The notes under the pieces: generated by a model
What the model was told of the DNA's origin: nothing
Databases searched by the model: none
Seen by the model: only the letters and a program-made list of their open reading frames with translations
Part shown: piece by piece, positions 1 to 5,148 of the stretch
Numbering within the stretch: the stretch's first letter is position 1
Layout: every line of letters begins with the position of its first letter
From: Cryomorphaceae bacterium
GTDB lineage: Bacteria; Bacteroidota; Bacteroidia; Flavobacteriales; BACL11
DNA length: 11,808 bases
Assembly: GCA_014384505.1 (NCBI GenBank)
Contig: JACNFT010000091.1
Location: 1-11,808, forward strand
Reading direction: 5' to 3'
Made by a program: the position numbers and the translations under genes

Positions 1-458
1 AAATGAGCACACCAGCCCTTACTAATTGGCTTTAGGTAAGTGTTCAAATCACTTTTTGTAAGTATGGTAAGGTCATAAAAAAGAGTATCCTTATCTGTTA
101 CACTTCCTAATTTAAAAGAAGGAATACACAGTATTTCATCTTCTATTTTACAAAATACATTCAGGCGGTTCATTAAGGAAAAGGTAAGTTCTTTCTCAAT
201 TTTTTGTATTGTGTTTTGTAGGGTATCAATAGAACAACCACTTGCTCCATTTTTATTTTCATCCAAAGAAACAACAATAAAATGGTTTTCTAAAATGGTA
301 ACCCCAGCAGTTAAAGGCTGTTTATGTGCATTCCAACCTTTCAGCTCTTCTGAAATAACATTTAAAATATAATCTTGTTGGTTTTGAGTTAATGCCTTTT
401 CAGATGCATACACCCATATTCTTGCTTGTTCAGGTAAAGTATGGAAATCAGCTAACAT
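1..458 (-). CDS. Conserved Bacteroidota protein of unknown function (often misnamed 'ABC transporter ATPase'), 3' end cut by window edge
   Basis: An open frame of 152 codons runs from an ATG at 458-456 to the left edge without a stop. It begins MLADFHTLPEQARIWVY and contains a FIVVSLDE strand followed by GASGCSIDTL (residues 71-80). This pattern matches a roughly 160-residue family that is common in Bacteroidota and routinely labelled 'ABC transporter ATPase'. I see no Walker A, Walker B or ABC signature, so that label is unsupported. The last visible residues, GWCAH, resemble the family's usual C-terminal end, so probably only a few codons are missing. The ATG shares one base with the stop of the upstream Fe-S gene (TAATG), which suggests translational coupling and makes this the most distal visible gene of the operon. 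There is no signal peptide or membrane segment, so a soluble cytoplasmic protein is inferred. Its function is unknown. Confidence 0.8.
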   Translation of the reverse strand, partial: MLADFHTLPEQARIWVYASEKALTQNQQDYILNVISEELKGWNAHKQPLTAGVTILENHFIVVSLDENKNGASGCSIDTLQNTIQKIEKELTFSLMNRLNVFCKIEDEILCIPSFKLGSVTDKDTLFYDLTILTKSDLNTYLKPISKGWCAH

Positions 459-1234
459 TACAGATTATCAGCAATCAATTCCGCAATATCCTTCACCTCA
501 GCTGCCCCTTCATTTACAGCTTTTACACCATCCGTCATCATAGTATTACAAAACGGGCAACCTGTAGCAATAATATCTGGCTTTAAAGCCAGTGCTTCTT
601 CCGTACGGTTAATATTTATGTCCTGAGCACCATTTTCTGGTTCCTTAAACATTTGCGCACCACCTGCACCACAACAAAATGATTTACGTTTACTTCTTTT
701 CATTTCCACTAACTCTACTCCTAATGATTTTATTAATTCCCTAGGAATATCATATACATTATTGGCTCTTCCTAAATAACAAGGATCATGATAAGTTATT
801 TTAGTTCCCTTTAAATTTCCTATTACTTTTAGCTTTCCTTGAGCTAAAAGTTCGGCAATAAACTCAGTGTGATGCTGCACTTTATAATTCCCACCCAAGC
901 CTTTATATTCGTTTTTAAGCGTATTGAAAGAATGAGGGCAAGTGGTTACAATTCTTTTTACATTATATCCGTTCATCACCTCAATATTCATCATAGCTTG
1001 CATCTGGAACAAAAACTCATTTCCTGAACGCTTAGCCGCATCTCCACTTGATGATTCTTCAGTACCTAAAACACCGAAATTAACGTTTGCTTTATTCATA
1101 ATTCGAACAAAAGCACGAGTAATCTTTTTTGCTCTATCATCAAAACTACCAGCAGAACCTACCCAAAAAAGAATATCAGCTTCTTTTCCCTCAGCCATAA
1201 ACTCGGCCATTGTTTTAACCTGTAATTCACTCAT
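458..1234 (-). CDS. CCG-domain (heterodisulfide reductase B-like) Fe-S binding protein
   Basis: This 258-residue soluble protein belongs to the (Fe-S)-binding family with two CCG (cysteine-rich) domains, as in HdrB and GlpC. It likely forms the electron-accepting subunit partnered with the membrane Fe-S protein encoded at 1648-2961. The second CCG site is intact: C152, the pair C187-C188 within CCGAGG, and C226-x2-C229 (CPFC). The first site is degraded: only C99 remains, with Ser at 27 (WVGSAGS), Ser 61-63 in EESSSGD, and Ser 102 in CPHS. Many homologues have Cys at some of these positions. I chose the ATG at 1234 because it gives the family N-terminus (MSELQVKTMAEFMAEG) and lies 4 bases after the HAD gene's stop. 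The frame stays open to 1300, but that extension overlaps the neighbouring gene and does not look like family sequence. A family role in quinone-linked electron transfer is inferred. Confidence 0.9.
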   Translation of the reverse strand: MSELQVKTMAEFMAEGKEADILFWVGSAGSFDDRAKKITRAFVRIMNKANVNFGVLGTEESSSGDAAKRSGNEFLFQMQAMMNIEVMNGYNVKRIVTTCPHSFNTLKNEYKGLGGNYKVQHHTEFIAELLAQGKLKVIGNLKGTKITYHDPCYLGRANNVYDIPRELIKSLGVELVEMKRSKRKSFCCGAGGAQMFKEPENGAQDININRTEEALALKPDIIATGCPFCNTMMTDGVKAVNEGAAEVKDIAELIADNL

Positions 1235-1238
1235 AATA

Positions 1239-1655
1239 TTATGATTTAAAAACTTGAATAGACACCTCTTTCTCAACCAAATCAGTAAACTTACCATCAA
1301 ATCTAGTTGCTCTTACAATATGATTATCTACCCAATGATAATTACCTCCTCTAGGTTTTCCCATTAAAAGACCATGATATTTAAATCCATTTTCTTTTAG
1401 CCAAACTTCAGTAACAACTCTATGTTCCTCCACTCTTGAAGTGAAAAAAGTAACATAATTCCCTTGCTTATACCACTTATTTAGCGTTTCTAAAGCATCA
1501 GGATATAATTTTGCAGTAGCCATTCTTTCTGGCTCTTCATTTGGAATATCATCACATATAGTACCATCAATATCAATCAGATAATTCTTAATTTCATCAG
1601 GCAATACAGGAGAGATTAACTTTCCATCTATTTTTTTCTCTACTAATTTATTCAT
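1239..1655 (-). CDS. HAD-superfamily phosphatase-like protein (often labelled 'phosphoheptose isomerase')
   Basis: This is a small 138-residue HAD-fold protein. Motif I is LIDIDGT with D28 as presumed nucleophile and D30 as presumed acid/base. Motif II is FFTSR with T72/S73, motif III is K100 in MGKPRGG, and the final acidic metal ligand is probably D110 in HWVDNH. All catalytic elements needed for a Mg-dependent phosphohydrolase therefore appear present, with almost no cap domain. Homologues in Bacteroidota are often labelled phosphoheptose isomerase, but there is no SIS (sugar isomerase) domain here, so that name should not be trusted. The substrate is unknown. The gene sits between the two subunits of the presumed oxidoreductase. 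Its ATG overlaps the upstream stop by 8 bases (ATGAATAA), and it ends 4 bases before the CCG gene. Cytoplasmic location is inferred from the lack of a signal peptide. Confidence 0.85.
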   Translation of the reverse strand: MNKLVEKKIDGKLISPVLPDEIKNYLIDIDGTICDDIPNEEPERMATAKLYPDALETLNKWYKQGNYVTFFTSRVEEHRVVTEVWLKENGFKYHGLLMGKPRGGNYHWVDNHIVRATRFDGKFTDLVEKEVSIQVFKS

Positions 1656-2961
1656 TTTTCCAATTTAATCTGTCAGCAGCTGGGAATTGCCAAGGCGCTC
1701 CATTGTTTTCAATATTTGAGAACATCATATTAAGCTCAGTTGGTGCAGCTGATTGTTCCATAACTAAATACCTTCTCATGTCCATAATAATAGATAAGGG
1801 ATCTAACTCAATAGGACAAGCATCCGTGCAAGCATTACAACTTGTACACGCCCATAGTTCTTCAGCAGTAATATAATCTCCTAATAACGATTTAGTATCC
1901 TCCTTTCCTTTCCTTTTATTATCCGCTAATTCCGTAATCCTATCTCGAGTATCCATCAATATTTTCCTAGGAGAAAGTAATTTACCAGTTTGACTAGCAG
2001 GACAACTATCAGTACATCTTCCACATTCAGTGCAGCTATAAGCATTCAGTAATTGAACCCAATTCAAATCAGTAGCGTCCTTAGCTCCAAATTGTTCTGG
2101 AGGAGCAGCATCAGCAGCTGGTGCAGCATAAGGATCTGCATTTGGGTCCATCATTAATTTTACCTCATTAGTAACTGACTGTAAATTTGAAAACTGACCC
2201 AAAGGATTTAAATTTGCAAAATAAGTACTAGGGAAAGCAAAGAAAATATGTAAGTGTTTAGAAATTAAAACATAATTCATGAACATAAGAATTCCTATAA
2301 TATGAAACCACCAAGTAAATCTTTCAATAGCTACTAAAGTTGCTGTATCCATACCCATAAACATAAACTGGAAATACTGACTTATAGGATTAGAAAATGA
2401 AGAAACATAATGGGAAGCGCCAGCAGAAAATAATAAACCATCTGTCGCATTCATAATTAAAAAAGCAGACATTAACAGAATTTCAAAAATAAGAATAAGA
2501 TTTGCATCCGTTCTTGGCCAAGAAGTCATTTCCTTACTCCAAAAACGCTTTATTCTTACCACATTTCTTCTAATCAAAAAGATAACACACGCCACTAAAA
2601 CTAATATTGCTAATATCTCAAATGAACCAATAAGAAAGTTATATAAACCAATCGGTAATATTGAAGAAAGGAATCTATGCGAACCAAAAATACCATCCAC
2701 TACAATTTCAATTACCTCAATATTTATAATAAGAAAACCTAAATACACAATAATATGAAGAATTCCAGCAACTGGTCTTCTTGTCATTTTAGATTGTCCC
2801 ATTGCTACTCGGAACATATTCTTCCATCTATCAGTTGACCTGTCTGACCTATCAATATCTCTACCTAGTTTTATGTTTGCTATAATCCTATTTAGATTTC
2901 GGATAAAGAACGTTATCGCTACTAAAAACACAACTAGAAATATAATGTTTGAAATTCCCAT
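1648..2961 (-). CDS. Membrane-bound 4Fe-4S oxidoreductase subunit with NarI-like N-terminal domain
   Basis: This 437-residue protein has about five hydrophobic helices (residues 3-21, 64-90, 106-130, 154-176 and 213-235). Histidines H69, H220, H236 and H238 lie in or beside the helices, including the SKHLHI motif after the last one, and could bind haem b as in NarI-type domains. A Pro/Ala linker (272-290) leads to a cytoplasmic ferredoxin domain with two 4Fe-4S motifs: C310, C313, C316, C320 and C372, C375, C378, C382. NarI-like plus di-cluster architecture is typical of membrane quinone oxidoreductases such as ETF:menaquinone oxidoreductases, in which a CCG domain follows on the same chain. 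Here the CCG part is a separate gene two genes downstream. I infer electron transfer between a soluble donor and menaquinone; the donor is not shown by the sequence. The ATG lies 3 bases after the MCE stop. Confidence 0.9.
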   Translation of the reverse strand: MGISNIIFLVVFLVAITFFIRNLNRIIANIKLGRDIDRSDRSTDRWKNMFRVAMGQSKMTRRPVAGILHIIVYLGFLIINIEVIEIVVDGIFGSHRFLSSILPIGLYNFLIGSFEILAILVLVACVIFLIRRNVVRIKRFWSKEMTSWPRTDANLILIFEILLMSAFLIMNATDGLLFSAGASHYVSSFSNPISQYFQFMFMGMDTATLVAIERFTWWFHIIGILMFMNYVLISKHLHIFFAFPSTYFANLNPLGQFSNLQSVTNEVKLMMDPNADPYAAPAADAAPPEQFGAKDATDLNWVQLLNAYSCTECGRCTDSCPASQTGKLLSPRKILMDTRDRITELADNKRKGKEDTKSLLGDYITAEELWACTSCNACTDACPIELDPLSIIMDMRRYLVMEQSAAPTELNMMFSNIENNGAPWQFPAADRLNWKNE

Positions 2962-2964
2962 TTT

Positions 2965-3921
2965 TTATTTTGTTTTTGGTGCTACATAAGGTTTCCCACC
3001 TCCAATAATTGAAAAATTAACATACCTACTTGGGTTCTTTTTAATATCCTCTAACAAAGAGGCCAACTCACGAGTAGATTTTTCAAAATTAGCATATATT
3101 TTATCATCTTTAAGGAATAAACCTATGCTCCCCTCTCCATTATTAATTTTTGTAGTTATATCACTTACATTTTGTAAAACTGTAGCAATATCTGCTTTTG
3201 CTAATGAATCAGAAAGTGTAGCAAAATTTGTTAATATGGTTTTAATTTCACCATTACTACTCTCAAGGTTACTCGTAATTGATTCTAAATTCTTAACTAC
3301 TTTAGCAATACGATCATCATTTATATCGACCATACTATCAACCCTTACCATTGTTTGCGACATTAACTCAAAGGTTTTATCTAAACTACTTAAACTATTC
3401 CTCAAATTTTCTCTTGTATCCTTATTTAATACTGCCGTTACTATCATCATTACTGAATCAATAGACCCAATCAATTCTTCTGCTTTGTTTTTTAATGGCA
3501 AAATCTGTGCATTGACTTCATCTTGCAAACTTCCTTCTATTCCACTGATTAAAGTATCTCCACCTGTAACTAACTCATCAGCATCACCAAGCATTAATGC
3601 GATTCCTTTTGTACCCATCAAATCCTGATTCACAATTTTACAAACTGTATTTTTGGCCATATCAAACTCTTTATCAAGGCTAATGGTAACCAACAAATTC
3701 TGATTTTGTTCAGTTAATAAATCAATATTACTCACCATACCAACTTTATAGCCATTTACCAAAACTGGACTTCCAACTTGAAGTCCTCCAATATTTTCAT
3801 ATACAGCATAAAAGTCACTATTATCATTAAGGATGTTTATACCTTTCAAGTAATTTACTCCAAATACAAGAGCAATAATGGAGGCAATAGCAAAAAACCC
3901 AATTTTAAATTCTTTATTCAT
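2965..3921 (-). CDS. MlaD/MCE-family lipid-transport substrate-binding protein
   Basis: This 318-residue protein has a short cytoplasmic N-terminus (MNKEFKIG), one transmembrane helix (about 8-25) and a periplasmic MCE domain (about 36-115) with the pattern GLQVGSPVLVNGYKVG. A long region of probable helix/coiled coil follows (about 140-295), rich in Ser, Asn, Leu and acidic residues. It closes with the Bacteroidota-typical NPSRYVNFSI segment near 297-305. MCE proteins form hexameric rings that move phospholipids between inner and outer membranes with an MlaE permease and MlaF ATPase. Neither partner is in this window, so they must be encoded elsewhere. The ATG overlaps the amidase stop by 8 bases (ATGAATAA), so the two are probably translationally coupled. 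The neighbouring amidase and divergent lptD support an envelope role. The substrate is not determinable from sequence. Confidence 0.92.
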   Translation of the reverse strand: MNKEFKIGFFAIASIIALVFGVNYLKGINILNDNSDFYAVYENIGGLQVGSPVLVNGYKVGMVSNIDLLTEQNQNLLVTISLDKEFDMAKNTVCKIVNQDLMGTKGIALMLGDADELVTGGDTLISGIEGSLQDEVNAQILPLKNKAEELIGSIDSVMMIVTAVLNKDTRENLRNSLSSLDKTFELMSQTMVRVDSMVDINDDRIAKVVKNLESITSNLESSNGEIKTILTNFATLSDSLAKADIATVLQNVSDITTKINNGEGSIGLFLKDDKIYANFEKSTRELASLLEDIKKNPSRYVNFSIIGGGKPYVAPKTK

Positions 3922-5107
3922 GATTATTTATTTTCGTTTGCAAATCTAAAGCTTCTTTTGTAGAAATTCTTTCTCCTTTGTAAAAAGCTACAACAAATGC
4001 TCCTTTAAATCCTTTTTCTTTTAGTTGATTCTTTAGCTTATCTACTGATGATTTATCAGTTTCATTTCCAGCATAATATTTAAATGTTCCATTTATAACT
4101 TGCTGTTCAGCATTTATTTCTTTAAACAAAGCATCATTCAACATGGATTTTAAATACGTACCTATTTGCACCTTAAATACTACTTTTTCAATAGTAATTT
4201 CTTTTTTAGGCGTTGGTATTTTCACTATCTCTTCCTTCACTGCAATAGGTTCTTCCGATTCTTTTTCTGAAGTAGTTCCTTCAAAATTTTCTTTGTAAGC
4301 CTTAAAGCCTCTAAAAATTGCTGATGCAATATATTCTTGTCCAATTTCAGAATGCAAATATTCTTCTTCTTTAAAGTTAGTCAGAAACCCGCATTCAATC
4401 AAAATACTAGGCATATTAGTTCTACTTATCACATAAAAAGGAGCCTGCTTAACGCCTCTACTTTTTCTATTTGCTTTAGTAGAAAATTCTTTTTCTACTT
4501 CTTCAGCAATTTTTAAACTCTGATTAAGATGTGTGTTTTGCATAAGACTAAATACAATATAACTTTCTGCAGATTTTGGATCAAAACCTTCATATTTTTG
4601 CTGATAATTATCCTCCATATAAATAGCAGAATTTTCTCGGATAGCTATATCCATATTGGCTTTTAGTTTACTCATTCCCATTACAAAAACACTAGCACCA
4701 GAGGGAGTTGAGTTTGTAAATCCATCACAATGAATAGAAATAAAGAGATCTGCATTTGCATTATTTGCAAGTTCAGTTCTTTCATTAAGTTCAAGAAAAA
4801 CATCAGAATCTCTAGTATAAACAACATCAACATTAGGAAAAGCATTCTTAATATAGTCACCTAACTTAAGGGAAACCGCTAAAGCAACATGTTTCTCATA
4901 GATTTTGAACCTTTTGGTTCCCATTGTACCAGAATCTTTTCCACCATGACCTGGATCTATAACAATAGTTCTTATCTTGCTATTGGTCTTTTTCTTGTCA
5001 TCAATAAATGAAGTACATAAAAATAAAGCAGCCAATAAAAGCAAGGCAATTCCGTTTCTAGAAAATATATGATATAAATTACCTAATTTTGACACCTTAA
5101 ATTTCAC
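3914..5107 (-). CDS. N-acetylmuramoyl-L-alanine amidase (Amidase_3) with C-terminal SPOR-like region
   Basis: This 397-residue Zn-dependent cell-wall amidase cleaves the bond between N-acetylmuramic acid and L-alanine in the periplasm. The Amidase_3 domain spans about residues 46-272. Zinc ligands are H54 in DPGHGG, E71 in YEKHVAL and H126 in SIHCDG; the catalytic Glu is E238 in ILIECGFL. The N-terminus has a hydrophobic signal or anchor (about 19-34). C31 lacks a good lipobox, so I do not call a lipoprotein. After an acidic/Pro linker (280-308), residues 309-380 look like a SPOR-type glycan-binding domain (VFKVQIGTY to FVVAFYKGE). The start is GTG at 5107: an in-frame TAA lies three codons upstream, and the two nearby ATGs are each followed directly by a stop. 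It is the first gene of the left operon and diverges from lptD. Confidence 0.93.
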   Translation of the reverse strand: MKFKVSKLGNLYHIFSRNGIALLLLAALFLCTSFIDDKKKTNSKIRTIVIDPGHGGKDSGTMGTKRFKIYEKHVALAVSLKLGDYIKNAFPNVDVVYTRDSDVFLELNERTELANNANADLFISIHCDGFTNSTPSGASVFVMGMSKLKANMDIAIRENSAIYMEDNYQQKYEGFDPKSAESYIVFSLMQNTHLNQSLKIAEEVEKEFSTKANRKSRGVKQAPFYVISRTNMPSILIECGFLTNFKEEEYLHSEIGQEYIASAIFRGFKAYKENFEGTTSEKESEEPIAVKEEIVKIPTPKKEITIEKVVFKVQIGTYLKSMLNDALFKEINAEQQVINGTFKYYAGNETDKSSVDKLKNQLKEKGFKGAFVVAFYKGERISTKEALDLQTKINNHE

Positions 5108-5138
5108 ATTACATTAGACACAAATATACCAACTAAGA
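5108..5138. other. 31-base divergent intergenic region between amidase and lptD
   Basis: This is the only non-coding spacer of note in the window. It must hold or overlap the start signals for both the left operon and lptD. Both flanking start codons are non-ATG (GTG at 5107 minus, TTG at 5139 plus). In-frame stops at 5114-5116 on the minus strand and 5115-5117 on the plus strand rule out upstream starts in those frames. No Shine-Dalgarno-like purine tract precedes either start, as is usual in Bacteroidota. Confidence 0.7.
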
Positions 5139-5148
5139 TTGAACCAAA
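5121..5148 (-). promoter_or_regulatory. Candidate Bacteroidota-type promoter for the left operon
   Basis: On the minus strand, 5128-5121 reads TATATTTG, a perfect match to the Bacteroidota -7 consensus TAnnTTTG. A TTTG at 5148-5145 could serve as the -33 element; the 16-base gap between them is slightly short of the usual 17-23. Transcription would start near 5115, leaving a very short leader of about 8 bases before the amidase GTG. The proposed -33 element lies inside the first codons of lptD, so the promoter overlaps a coding region. For lptD I see only a weak candidate (TAAATTTC at 5098-5105, no good -33). No transcript data support either. Confidence 0.4.

Noticed and set aside
392..586. 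Plus-strand open frame opposite the start of the unknown gene and the end of the CCG gene
   Set aside because: It lies antisense to two well-supported genes and its translation shows no family features.
1235..1300. Upstream extension of the CCG protein (22 more residues)
   Set aside because: It would overlap the HAD gene and adds basic, unfamily-like sequence; the ATG at 1234 matches the family N-terminus.
3125..3628. 167-codon plus-strand frame opposite the MCE gene
   Set aside because: It is a shadow of the MCE coding strand; the hydrophobic translation follows from the antisense of Asn/Ser/Glu-rich codons.
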